NCBI GenBank assembly: GCA_910587945.1
Contig: CAJUNI010000007.1
Span: 1 to 43,914 of the forward strand
Source: an uncultured Parvibacter sp.
Lineage (GTDB): Bacteria > Actinomycetota > Coriobacteriia > Coriobacteriales > Eggerthellaceae
Reading direction: 5' to 3'
Length of the DNA stretch: 43,914 nt
This document shows, piece after piece, positions 25,454 to 34,100 of this stretch; within the stretch, counting starts at the first letter, position 1, and each line of letters starts with the position of its first letter. The notes below the pieces were generated by a model. It made no database searches. It saw nothing but the letters and a program-made list of their open reading frames with translations, and was not told the DNA's origin. The position numbers were made by a program, and so were the translations under genes.

Positions 25454-25720
25454 ATGTTCGAACCAAGTGTGATAGAACCTGACTGCAAGGTCATCTATCT
25501 GAGCGAAAGCCGTCCTCAAAGCGCATCTGAAATGCTCTTGTTCGAGGACTACCCTGACCTGCTCACGCCAGCGCACCTCTCCGAGATCACAGGACAATGC
25601 GAGGCGACCATCAGATCTCTTTGCGGCAAAGGGAAACTTCCAGCCGTGCGCATCGGCAAGCGTTGGTACGTTCCTAAGACTGCCATGATGGCTTTCGTGG
25701 AGGGCGCTCGCGATGCGTAG
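25454..25720 (+). CDS. Excisionase-like helix-turn-helix protein
   Basis: This 88-residue protein has the MerR/Xis-like winged helix: LLTPAHLSEITGQCEATIRS then LCGKGKLPAVRIGKRWYVPK. This is the standard HTH_17 excisionase pattern. Such proteins bend DNA at the att arms to favour excision, or regulate element genes. The ATG at 25454 has AAGGAG with 8-nt spacing. It is divergent from the CGNR gene and overlaps the VapE-type gene by 8 bp, so the two are probably translated together. Confidence 0.88.
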   Translation: MFEPSVIEPDCKVIYLSESRPQSASEMLLFEDYPDLLTPAHLSEITGQCEATIRSLCGKGKLPAVRIGKRWYVPKTAMMAFVEGARDA

Positions 25721-26924
25721 GCGCGACCCTCTCATATCGGAGGTTGCGCAATCGATTCTGGAAGATGCGCTTGGCGATGCCATCTGCTACGACGAGCTGC
25801 TCGGGCGCATTTGCGTGTGCGGAAAGCTCCCATGGGAGGACGGAACGTTTCGCTCGTCGCGACCGTGGGCGGCAGTCGATGACTCATGCGGGTATGCCTA
25901 TGCGCAAGAGGCATTCGAGTGCGCAAGCGAGCGTGACTTCCAACATGCGCTCGCGATCGCAGCGGACAAGCGAAGGACGAACCCGGTAGTCGATGCGCTC
26001 GATGCCCTTCCTGCATGGGATGGGGCATTGCGCGTGGGCACCCTTCTGACGGTATTCTTGGGAGCGGAAGACGATGCTTACACCCGCGAGGTGGAGAGGC
26101 TGCTTATGAGCGCAGCGCTTGCCCGCACATTTGATCCCGGCTGCAAGTTCGACTACATGCCTGTCCTTATCGGGAACCAAGGCATCGGAAAATCGACCTT
26201 CATCCGAAAGCTCGCACTGGACTCTCGCTTCTACACCGACTCGATTCATGGGATTGGCACCAAGCAAGCGGCAGAGCTCGTGCAGGGAAAGTGGTTCATA
26301 GAGCTGCCGGAGCTCGCCGCCATGAGGAGTGCGGCATTGGAGTCCGTGAAGGCCTTCATCACGCGACAGGTTGACGAATATCGCATGCCCTACGCAAGGC
26401 ATGTCGAGAGCCGCCCCAGGCGCTTCGTGATGGTGGGCACGACCAACGTCCGCGAGTTCTTGAGCGACCTCACGGGCAACAGGCGCTTCCTACCCATCCG
26501 CTGCAGCAAACGAGAGCCGGAGCTGAGCCTTTTCTCGAAGGATGCGGATGGTCATTTCCAGCAAGCTTGGGCGGAGGCGTATCAGAGCTTCAAGGAAGGC
26601 GCGATCGGGCGTGCATGGCAGCTCACCCTCACCGCGGACTCGACCAAGCAAGCGATGGAGCTCCAAGCGGACTCAGGCATCGACGACCCGCGTATTGGGA
26701 TCATAGATCAGTGGATCGGAGGTCTGGATGCAGGAAGCGTCATTTGCGCGGTGCAGGTTATGGAGGAGGCGCTCGGGATACCAAGGGAGATGCAGAGACG
26801 GCGGGATCAGATGGAGGTGTCAGCGTTGCTTCAGAACTCCATCCCACACCTGAAGCAGCTTAGCGGAAAGCACAGGGTTGGAGCATATGGTGTACAGCGC
26901 GCCTTCATTGTCGATGGGAATTAG
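25713..26924 (+). CDS. VapE-type P-loop ATPase (virulence-associated E domain)
   Basis: This 403-residue protein carries the VapE ATPase or helicase-like core: Walker A in GNQGIGKSTFIRKL near 153, acidic WFIELPELAAM, an arginine-containing RRFVMVGTTN, and FLSDLTGNRRFLPIRC. In other mobile elements this domain follows a DnaG-like or prim-pol primase and works in element replication. Here the primase half is absent, since the whole upstream part is only about 130 residues. It overlaps the excisionase-like gene by 8 bp. It is followed by a repeat-rich non-coding region that could be its target. Bacteriophage satellites use similar short forms. Confidence 0.85.
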   Translation: MRRRDPLISEVAQSILEDALGDAICYDELLGRICVCGKLPWEDGTFRSSRPWAAVDDSCGYAYAQEAFECASERDFQHALAIAADKRRTNPVVDALDALPAWDGALRVGTLLTVFLGAEDDAYTREVERLLMSAALARTFDPGCKFDYMPVLIGNQGIGKSTFIRKLALDSRFYTDSIHGIGTKQAAELVQGKWFIELPELAAMRSAALESVKAFITRQVDEYRMPYARHVESRPRRFVMVGTTNVREFLSDLTGNRRFLPIRCSKREPELSLFSKDADGHFQQAWAEAYQSFKEGAIGRAWQLTLTADSTKQAMELQADSGIDDPRIGIIDQWIGGLDAGSVICAVQVMEEALGIPREMQRRRDQMEVSALLQNSIPHLKQLSGKHRVGAYGVQRAFIVDGN

Positions 26925-26932
26925 ACCGATTA

Positions 26933-27311
26933 GTTGCCAACGTTGCCACGTAATTCGCAATGAAGGAAGCGAAGCGCCGGATGGAGATTCAGGCGTGTAA
27001 GTGGCAACAGTGGCAATAGGATGCAAATTGTTAGAGAAACGAGGCGAAGCGCCCTCGTCCCTTCTAAGGCGCGCCGTTGCGCAGACCGACACAGGTTTCA
27101 AACGGAGTCGAATCGAGCCTTAGAAACGCTTATTAGCAAGTAGCCCATTATGTAATACCGAGCGCTGAATCGCTCGCTATTCCATCATGGCTCTTGCTTG
27201 CCGAGAGGCGCGGCAAGGCGGCTTCGGACGGAGGTGGCAGCTTGTGGCAACTGCTTGGATGTTGCCACTGCGCAAATCCGTGCGCTCCGTCCTCGGCGGG
27301 GGATCCCCCGC
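26933..27311. other. Repeat-rich non-coding region, candidate oriT or replication origin
   Basis: This stretch between vapE and mobC has no convincing gene and holds several inverted repeats. GTTGCCAAC-GTTGCCAC (26933-26949) faces GTGGCAAC-AGTGGCAAT (27001-27017) with 14 of 17 positions complementary. A nested structure follows: outer arms GGACGGAG (27226-27233) and CTCCGTCC (27285-27292), inner arms GTGGCAAC (27244-27251) and GTTGCCAC (27261-27268). A perfect 16-bp palindrome GCGGGGGATCCCCCGC lies at 27296-27311, just before the mobC ribosome binding site. A conserved TTGCCA/TGGCAA hexamer occurs six times. Position next to mobC suggests oriT; position after vapE suggests a replication origin. 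No nick site is claimed. Confidence 0.5.
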
Positions 27312-27335
27312 GCCCCTCATGGAAAGGAGGAACCG

Positions 27336-27788
27336 ATGGAAGAGAAGACCCATACGATCACATGCCGTCTTGATGAGGCGGATTTCCAGAAGCTCAAATC
27401 GGAAGCGGCAGCAATGGAGCTCAATACGAGCGATTACATTAGGATGCTCACACGGCTACCTGTTGAGTGCAAAGACAGCGACGATCCCGATTCGTTCGTC
27501 ATCATTGATCCGCGTGCCCAGGGAATCATGGATTATCAGATACGAAAGCAAGGCATCCTACTCAACCAGGCCGCGCATGCGCTCAACACCATTGCGCTCA
27601 AGATCAGGCATGGCTCGGATTTGGATGCCGAGATGCTAAAGCTGATGCAGAAGGCAACGGGAAGTATCGATGAGGTGCGCAAAAGGCTTGCTGGCCTCAA
27701 ACAAGACTCAGAGGCTCTTGTGAAGAGTCGAAAGCTTTATCTTGATATGTATCGGAGGAAGCCGAAGAAGCAAGCCCCTTCTCGTTGA
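27336..27788 (+). CDS. mobC: MobC-like relaxosome accessory protein
   Basis: This 150-residue protein starts with a ribbon-helix-helix segment (THTITCRLDEADFQKLKSEA then AAMELNTSDYIRML), followed by a helical part with GILLNQAAHALNTIALKIRH, as in plasmid MobC proteins. MobC binds oriT and helps the relaxase open the nick region. The start is fixed by AAAGGAGG with 5-nt spacing. A relaxase normally follows; here none does, and the next genes are restriction-modification genes. The stop overlaps a small hairpin CTCGTT-GAA-AACGAG (27781-27795). The alternative is a generic RHH repressor, but the NQAAHALN region favours MobC. Confidence 0.82.
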   Translation: MEEKTHTITCRLDEADFQKLKSEAAAMELNTSDYIRMLTRLPVECKDSDDPDSFVIIDPRAQGIMDYQIRKQGILLNQAAHALNTIALKIRHGSDLDAEMLKLMQKATGSIDEVRKRLAGLKQDSEALVKSRKLYLDMYRRKPKKQAPSR

Positions 27789-27837
27789 AAACGAGTCTCT
27801 ACTCGCCACTGCAATATATTTTGTGCTGCATCTCTCT

Positions 27838-27843
27838 TATAAT
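27838..27843 (+). promoter_or_regulatory. -10 element of the restriction-modification operon
   Basis: A perfect TATAAT stands 37 nt upstream of the small RHH gene. The -35 is poor. An imperfect inverted repeat CGTTT...AAACG (27844-27861) follows directly and is well placed for an operator of the RHH protein. Confidence 0.5.
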
Positions 27844-27879
27844 CGTTTGTATTGCAAAACGAATCTTCTGGGAGGGTCC

Positions 27880-28086
27880 ATGAAGTTCACTGAGCTAGTT
27901 GATTCAGGGGCAAGCAAGACAAAACAGCATGAGTATTTGGTTGATGGCGAACAGACAGCCATCACTATTCGTATACCGAGTAATTTGAAGGAGGCTGCTG
28001 CTGAAGCGGCCAATCTTAAAGGCCTTAGCTTCAGTGCCTTTGCGCGCATGTGCATGATTGATGAGCTCGTGAAGGAAGAGAGTTAG
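27880..28086 (+). CDS. Small ribbon-helix-helix protein, first gene of the type I RM operon
   Basis: This 68-residue protein contains a CopG/Arc-like ribbon-helix-helix: the strand TAITIRIPSNLKEAAAEAAN followed by the helix GLSFSAFARMCMIDEL. Such proteins are DNA-binding repressors or antitoxins. The start at 27880 follows GGGAGGG. The stop is one base from the hsdM start codon, so it is translated with the restriction-modification genes. A perfect -10 and an inverted repeat lie upstream. An autoregulator of the operon is the simplest reading. No toxin partner of ordinary size is adjacent, so a type II antitoxin is less likely. Confidence 0.75.
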   Translation: MKFTELVDSGASKTKQHEYLVDGEQTAITIRIPSNLKEAAAEAANLKGLSFSAFARMCMIDELVKEES

Positions 28087-28087
28087 C

Positions 28088-29674
28088 ATGCCGACCACTA
28101 AAGAGCAGCAAAGAGCCGAGCTTCATAAGACCATATGGGCTATCGCTGAAGATCTCCGCGGAAGCATTGATGGCTGGGATTTCAAACAATACGTCTTGAA
28201 CACGCTCTTCTATCGCTTCATCAGCGAGAACCTCAGCAGTTATCTTGCCGAGCTTGAGGGTGATCCCGGCTTCGACTATTCGCAGATGTCCGACGAGCAA
28301 GCCGAATACGGGCGCAAGGCAACGGTAGAGGAGAAGGGATTTTTCATCCTGCCAAGCGAGCTCTTTTGCAACATCCTTGATACGGTTGATAAGGATGGCA
28401 TGAGCAAGACCGAAGATGGCAAGGACCTCAACGAGCTTCTTGGGCAAGTATTCAAGAATATCGAAGGTTCCGCAGTCGGCACCGAAAGCGAAGACGATCT
28501 CAAAGGTCTCTTTGATGACATGGACGTGAACTCGGCGAAACTTGGCGGCACGGTCCTCGAGCGTAACAAGAAGCTGCGAAAGCTCATCGAGAAGGTCGGC
28601 AGCCTCGATTTCGGAGGCACGTTCCAGGACAACTCCATCGATGCTTTCGGCGATGCCTACGAGTATCTCATGACCATGTACGCCTCAAACGGAGGCAAGT
28701 CCGGCGGCGAGTTCTTCACGCCGCAGGAAGTCGGCGAGCTGCTTGCTCGCATCGTCATCGCCGACAAGGACTCCGTCAACAAGGTGTACGACCCGTGCTG
28801 CGGGTCGGGTGGATTGCTGTTGAAGTTCGCGAAGATCCTCGGCAAGGACAACGTGAAGAACGGGTTCTACGGCCAGGAGAAGAACCTCACCACCTACAAC
28901 CTGGCGCGCATCAACATGTTCTTGCACGACATCAACTTCAATCGGTTCGATATCGCCTATGCCGATACCTTGACCGATCCCAAGCATTGGGATGACGAAC
29001 CCTTCGATGCGATCGTGTCGAACCCGCCCTATTCCACCAAATGGGAGGGCAAGAACAATCCGCTCAACATCAACGATCCGCGCTTCAGTCCTGCAGGCGT
29101 CCTCGCTCCGGTCAGCAAGGCTGACCTTGCCTTCACCATGCACATGCTCAGCTGGCTCTCGACTGACGGCACCGCCGCCATCGTCGAATTCCCTGGCGTG
29201 CTTTATCGTGGTGGCACCGAGAAGAAGATCCGCGAATATCTCATCAAGAACAACTTCGTCGATACGGTCATTCAGCTTCCGCCCGACCTGTTCTTCGGCG
29301 TGACCATCGCCACTTGCATTCTGGTGCTGAAGAAGAACAAAGCGACGAGCGACATCCTATTCATCGATGCGAGCGAGGAGTTCAAGCGCTACGACTCCAA
29401 GAACAAGCTCATGCCCGAGAACATCGATCGCATCATTGACACGGTATTGCATCGAAGCGAGGAGGAGCATTTCTCGAAGCTCATCTCCAATGACGACGTA
29501 CTTGACAATGACGCGAACCTTTCCGTCAGCTCCTACGTCGAGAAGAAGGATGAGCGCGAGGAAATAGACATCGTCGCGTTGAATGCTGAGATTGCACAGA
29601 TCGTGGCACGAGAAACCGAATTGCGAAACAGGATTGATGCGATCGTTGCGGATTTAGAAGGCGGGCTCGCGTGA
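28088..29674 (+). CDS. hsdM: Type I restriction-modification methyltransferase HsdM
   Basis: This 528-residue N6-adenine methyltransferase is the modification subunit of a type I system. The N-terminal HsdM_N domain is visible in LHKTIWAIAEDLRGSIDGWD and NTLFYRFISENLSSYL. The SAM motif I is DPCCGSGGLL and the catalytic motif IV is NPPYS, with GGEFFTPQEV before them. Length and N-terminus resemble the type IC (EcoR124I) branch. With HsdS it methylates the target; with HsdR it forms the restriction complex. It overlaps the next gene by 4 bp (GTGA). Confidence 0.97.
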   Translation: MPTTKEQQRAELHKTIWAIAEDLRGSIDGWDFKQYVLNTLFYRFISENLSSYLAELEGDPGFDYSQMSDEQAEYGRKATVEEKGFFILPSELFCNILDTVDKDGMSKTEDGKDLNELLGQVFKNIEGSAVGTESEDDLKGLFDDMDVNSAKLGGTVLERNKKLRKLIEKVGSLDFGGTFQDNSIDAFGDAYEYLMTMYASNGGKSGGEFFTPQEVGELLARIVIADKDSVNKVYDPCCGSGGLLLKFAKILGKDNVKNGFYGQEKNLTTYNLARINMFLHDINFNRFDIAYADTLTDPKHWDDEPFDAIVSNPPYSTKWEGKNNPLNINDPRFSPAGVLAPVSKADLAFTMHMLSWLSTDGTAAIVEFPGVLYRGGTEKKIREYLIKNNFVDTVIQLPPDLFFGVTIATCILVLKKNKATSDILFIDASEEFKRYDSKNKLMPENIDRIIDTVLHRSEEEHFSKLISNDDVLDNDANLSVSSYVEKKDEREEIDIVALNAEIAQIVARETELRNRIDAIVADLEGGLA

Positions 29675-30033
29675 ACGAATGTGGCTACAGTAGAGAGGCC
29701 TTGATCAGCGCCGAAGAACAGGGCTTGTTTACGTCATGGGGTTTCGAACAGGAAACGTATTCGGTCGTGAAAGAGGAATACGACCCTGCCGTTATGCAGA
29801 AGGTTGAGAGTGCTTTGAAGCCGGATTGCCCGCGATCGAAAAGCGTTGTGTACCTATTGGTCACCGCCCTTGCTGAAGAGGCAAAGGCCACAGAGCAGCT
29901 TGCTTATGAATTGGGGTTCGGGACAAGGCTTCCGCTTTTACAGCCATATATTCAGATGGCATTGGAGGCCGGGCTTATTGAGCGCGCAGGCTCAGCGGAT
30001 AAGTCTCAAGAGTATTGGAAGATAACAAAATGA
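29671..30033 (+). CDS. Uncharacterised 120-residue protein within the hsd operon
   Basis: I do not recognise this protein. It starts with GTG in the GTGA overlap with hsdM and ends in an ATGA overlap with hsdS, so it is tightly coupled to both. The C-terminal half (SVVYLLVTALAEEAKATEQL, then IQMALEAGLIERAGSADKSQ, then EYWKITK) looks like a winged helix, with a wing-like end typical of small DNA-binding proteins. The N-terminal half is acidic. Canonical type I operons have no gene here. It could modulate complex assembly or expression; this is inference from position. Confidence 0.7.
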   Translation: MNECGYSREALISAEEQGLFTSWGFEQETYSVVKEEYDPAVMQKVESALKPDCPRSKSVVYLLVTALAEEAKATEQLAYELGFGTRLPLLQPYIQMALEAGLIERAGSADKSQEYWKITK

Positions 30034-30620
30034 ATAAGATTGAAGAGATGATAGAGCGCCTCTGTCCTGATGGGGTGGAATATAAAGCTCTCAAAGAAGT
30101 GGCAAGAATTAAATCGGGAAAAGATTACAAGCATTTGGGCGATGGCGATGTCCCGGTGTATGGCAGCGGTGGAGTAATGACGTATGTTGATACAGCTGCT
30201 TACGACAAGCCCACTGTTCTACTTCCACGTAAAGGGTCTATTTCAAATGTTTTCTATCTCGACGAACCGTTTTGGAATGTTGATACGGTTTTCTATACCG
30301 AGATTGATGAAGCCCAGATTCTTCCCCGATTCTTTTATCACGTAATTCTTAATGAGCATATCGAAAAACTCAACACGTCTAATGCAGCTCGCCCTGCCCT
30401 TACGCGAACGGTGCTGGATGGCGTATTGATTCCGGTTCCTCCGATGGAAATCCAAGAGGAAATCGTGCGCGTGCTAGACTCCTTCGCGGAGCTGGAGGCG
30501 GAGCTGGAGGCGGAGCTGGAGGCGGAGCTGGAGGCGCGGAAGGCGCAGTATGCTTACTACCGCGATAAACTCCTCGACTTTAGCACGAGGGGGGGGGGTA
30601 GCTCTAATGCCGCTGGTTAG
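30030..30620 (+). CDS. hsdS: HsdS specificity subunit, first half (frame closed at a G10 tract)
   Basis: In the present frame this gives 196 residues: one target recognition domain (VARIKSGKDYKHLGDGDVPV through LPRKGSISNVFYLDEPFWNV), the helix PPMEIQEEIVRVLDSFAELE, a run of four ELEA repeats, and the conserved ARKAQYAYYRDKLLDF that ends the first half of type IC HsdS. A G10 tract at 30589 then shifts the reading frame, and translation stops after GGGSSNAAG. With one G fewer (or two more) the frame would continue into the second recognition domain to 31140, giving about 369 residues, close to the usual size. A half-length HsdS can act as a dimer in some systems, so the present form may still be active. 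Confidence 0.88.
   Translation: MNKIEEMIERLCPDGVEYKALKEVARIKSGKDYKHLGDGDVPVYGSGGVMTYVDTAAYDKPTVLLPRKGSISNVFYLDEPFWNVDTVFYTEIDEAQILPRFFYHVILNEHIEKLNTSNAARPALTRTVLDGVLIPVPPMEIQEEIVRVLDSFAELEAELEAELEAELEARKAQYAYYRDKLLDFSTRGGGSSNAAG
30489..30536 (+). repeat. Four 12-bp tandem repeats in the HsdS central spacer
   Basis: GAGCTGGAGGCG is present four times without mismatch and encodes ELEA four times (residues 154-169). In EcoR124I and EcoR124II, two or three 12-bp TAEL repeats at the same place set the distance between the two halves of the DNA target. Copy number change by slippage would keep the frame and alter spacing. Confidence 0.9.
30589..30598 (+). repeat. G10 homopolymer in hsdS, candidate phase-variation switch
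   Basis: Ten consecutive G residues stand exactly between the two halves of hsdS. Nine or twelve G would join the frames, ten ends the protein 7 codons beyond the tract, and eleven gives a stop codon directly after the tract. Poly-G tracts of this length are classic slipped-strand switches. A sequencing error in the run is the main alternative. Confidence 0.85.
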
Positions 30621-31140
30621 TCTTGCAGAAATTGGAACAGGCTCTCATGACACGAAGGACGCACTTGAACAGGGTGAGTACCCGTTTTATGCACGAGGCG
30701 TCGACGTATTAGCTCTCGATTCTTTTGACTTTGATGAAACCGCAATTATTACGGCAGGAGACGGCGTTGGAGTCGGGAAAGTGATGCATTTTGTTGAAGG
30801 AAAATATGCCCTCCATCAACGCGCTTATAGAATTCATATTACGTCGCCAAATCTAATTCCAAAGTATTATTACTATTTCATGAAAGCTACGTTCCTCGGC
30901 TATATGGAAAAGAAGGCCGTTAACTCATCTGTTACGTCGGTGCGCAAGAAGATGCTCGAGGACTATCCTATCCCTACCCCATCTCTTGAGGAGCAGGAAC
31001 GCATCGTCTCCATCCTCGATAAGTTCGACTTGCTTGTAAACGATATCTCAGAAGGCTTGCCAGCTGAAATCGAGGCTCGCAGGAAGCAATACGAATATTA
31101 TCGAGACAAACTCCTAAAATTTAAGGAAAAGGCTGCATAA
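30607..31140 (+). CDS. hsdS: HsdS second half (out of frame with the first)
   Basis: This is the second target recognition domain plus C-terminal conserved region: LVSLAEIGTGSHDTKDALEQ, PFYARGVDVLALDSFDFDET, YYFMKATFLGYMEKKAVNSS, SLEEQERIVSILDKFDLLVN and RRKQYEYYRDKLLKFKEKA. It is intact but lies one frame away from the first half because of the G10 tract. An ATG at 30607 could start a 177-residue protein, but no ribosome binding site precedes it; translation probably needs the tract to change length, or ribosomal slippage. The end repeats the YAYYRDKLLDF region of the first half, as in circularly organised HsdS. The stop is 2 bp before hsdR. Confidence 0.85.
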   Translation: MPLVSLAEIGTGSHDTKDALEQGEYPFYARGVDVLALDSFDFDETAIITAGDGVGVGKVMHFVEGKYALHQRAYRIHITSPNLIPKYYYYFMKATFLGYMEKKAVNSSVTSVRKKMLEDYPIPTPSLEEQERIVSILDKFDLLVNDISEGLPAEIEARRKQYEYYRDKLLKFKEKAA

Positions 31141-31142
31141 CC

Positions 31143-34100
31143 ATGGCCGAAGAATCTAAGCATGACAATGCTGAAAGCAGCTTCGACTACTCGATGGTGT
31201 CGATACCGCTCGATATTCCCGAAGAGTCGCTTGTAGACGATCTTTCGGGCGGTGTGACGTTCGACGTGATGGCATTCGGCGGTCAATCTACCGTATGCTC
31301 CGCTGCTCCAAAAGACACCAGGCGCTCGTCTTCCTACCAAAGCGAAGCTCAGTTGGAAGACGCTTTCATCAAGCAGCTCTGCACTCAGGGATACGAATAC
31401 CTCGTAGTCGATTCAGAAGAGGATCTGATCGCGAACCTGCGCAAGCAGCTTGAGCAGCTCAATAAGGTCACGTTCTCCGACAAGGAATGGGAGCGCCTAT
31501 TCAAAGGATGGATTGCTTCTGATAACGAAGGCATCGTCGAGAAGACGCGCCGCATTCAGCAAGACCACGTGTATCCGCTGCGTCGCGATGATGGATCGGT
31601 CAAGAACATCCAGCTCCTAGACAAGCGTAACGTCTACAACAATCGCCTCCAGGTGATGAACCAGTACACGCAAACGGGCAATTACGAGAATCGCTATGAT
31701 GTGACCATCCTCGTGAATGGCCTTCCTCTCGTGCACGTGGAGCTCAAGCGCCGCGGCATCGCCATAGAGGAGGCGTTCAACCAGATCGAGCGCTACCAGC
31801 GCGACAGCTTCTGGTCGGGTTCGGGGCTCTTCGAATACGTGCAGCTTTTCGTCATCAGCAACGGCACGCATACGAAGTACTACTCTAACACCACGCGCTT
31901 CTCAGCCATCGAGGAAGCCAAGGGCGCTAAGCGCAAGGGCAAGAAGACATCCAACAGCTTCAAGTTCACCAGCTGGTGGGCTGCTGCCGACAATGTGCCC
32001 ATCTACGACCTGGTTCCGTTCACTTCGACCTTCTTCGCGAAGCATGCGCTCCTGAACATTCTGACGAAGTACTGCGTCTTTGATGTTGATGAGCATTTGC
32101 TGGTCATGCGCCCTTACCAGATAGTGGCAACCGAGCGCATCCTCAACAGAATCTTAGTAAGTGAGAACGACAAGAAGATGCTCGGTACCTTGAAGGCTGG
32201 AGGCTATATTTGGCATACGACCGGATCGGGCAAGACGCTCACCAGCTTCAAGACGGCGCAGCTTGCGAGCGCCATGGACGGCATCGACAAAGTGATGTTC
32301 GTGGTTGATCGCAAGGATCTGGATTACCAGACTATGAAAGAGTACGACCGGTTCGAGAAGGGCGCGGTGGATGGAAGCGAATCCACGGCTGTGCTGACGC
32401 GCCAGCTCGCCGATCCCAATTGCCGCATTCTGGTCACCACCATCCAGAAGCTTTCGAACTTCATCAAGAAGAACAAGAAGCATGAGGTCTACGACCAGCA
32501 TTGCGCCATCATCTTCGACGAATGCCACAGAAGCCAGTTCGGTGACATGCATAAGGACATCACCAAGCACTTCAAGAACTATCATCTGTTCGGCTTTACG
32601 GGAACGCCCATTTTCGCCGAGAACGCGCGCTCGGGCGGCAATCCGCAGCTGCGCACCACCGAGCAGGCCTTCGGAGACAAGCTGCACACCTACACCATCG
32701 TGGATGCCATCCGCGATGAGAACGTGCTTCCCTTCCGCATCGACTACATCAAGACCATCAAGGAACGTGACGAGTACCCGGACGAGAAGGTCTACGACAT
32801 CTATCGTCAGGGAGCGTATCAGGCTGCCGAGCGTGTGGATCTGATAGTCAACTACATCCTGGACCATTACGCGCAGAAGACGAAGCGCGATAGGAACTAC
32901 CTGCTCAAAGACCAGCGCGTGATGGGCTTCAACTCCATCTTCGCAACCGCATCCATTCCCATGGCAAAGGTCTATTACTCAGCCTTCAAGCGCCAGCAAG
33001 AGGAGCGCGGCGGTGAGAAGCTCAAGATCGCGCTCATCTACAGCTTCGGACCCAACGAATCCGATGATGGTTGCGGGCTTCCTGACGAGAGCTTCGACGT
33101 CGAAAGTCTCGATGCACCAAGCCGCGATTTTCTGGATGCGGCTATCGATGATTACAATGCGATGTTCTCGACGAGCTTCGATACATCCTCGCTTGGGTTT
33201 CAGAACTACTACAAGGACGTTTCGGAGCGTCTGAAGAATCGCGAGCTGGATATGGTCATCGTAGTGAACATGTTTCTCACCGGCTTCGATGCCACCACGC
33301 TCAACACGCTTTGGGTTGATAAGGATCTCAAGGATCATGGGCTGCTCCAGGCATTCAGCCGCACGAACCGAATCCTCAACTCAGTGAAGACCTATGGCAA
33401 CATCGTCTGCTTCAGGAACCTCGAAGACAACGTGAACCACGCGATAAGCCTGTTCGGAGACAAAGATGCTGGCGGCATCGTCCTTTTGAAGCCCTACGGG
33501 GAGTACCTGGCTGAGTATCAGGAGCGTCTTGCTCAGCTCTACGAGAACTTTCCGCTTGGTGAGGTCATCCTAGGTGAACAGGCGGAAAAGGATTTTATTC
33601 GCCTGTTCGGCGTGATCTTGCGGCTGAGGAATATCCTCACTTCATTTGATGGTTTTGCTGCCGATGATACGCTGTCGCCACGCGACGAGCAGGACTACAG
33701 GAGCATCTACCAAGACCTTCACAACAAGTGGCGTCCACAGGGCGAGGAGTCTACCCTTATCAATGACGACTTAGTCTTCGAGATCGAATTGCTGAAGCAG
33801 GTGGACATCAACATCGACTACATCTTGATGCTCGTGCAGAAGTACCACGACGGCCATTGCAAGGACAAGCTTCTCATCGCCGATATCGAACGCGCCATCA
33901 AGTCGAGCTACGAGCTTCGCAACAAGAAGGATCTCATCGATGCTTTTATCGATGGGTTGGAATCAAGCGACGACGTGACAGCTGATTGGGAGCGTTACAT
34001 AGCCGAGGCGAAGCAGCGAGAGCTTTCTGCGATCGTAGAGGAAGAGAATTTGGACGAAGCTGCTACGGAGGCTTTCGTGAGCAAGGCCTTTGCCGACGGA

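Noticed and set aside
26933..27017. CRISPR array
   Set aside because: The TTGCCA/TGGCAA units are short, inverted and irregularly spaced, with no spacers of constant length and no cas gene anywhere in the window.
27187..27639. Alternative frames and long N-terminal extension over the mobC region
   Set aside because: The extension runs through the inverted repeats and has no ribosome binding site; AAAGGAGG fixes the mobC start at 27336. The other frame is Arg/Ser-rich shadow sequence.
30550..30606. Upstream start of the second hsdS frame at 30550
   Set aside because: That segment is the alternate-frame shadow of the first half's conserved YAYYRDKLLDF region and has no homology of its own; the second half is real only from about 30599.
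30030..31140. hsdS as a plain decayed pseudogene
   Set aside because: Both halves are intact, the only break is inside a G10 tract, and hsdM and hsdR are undamaged. A phase switch, or an assembly error in the run, fits better than decay.
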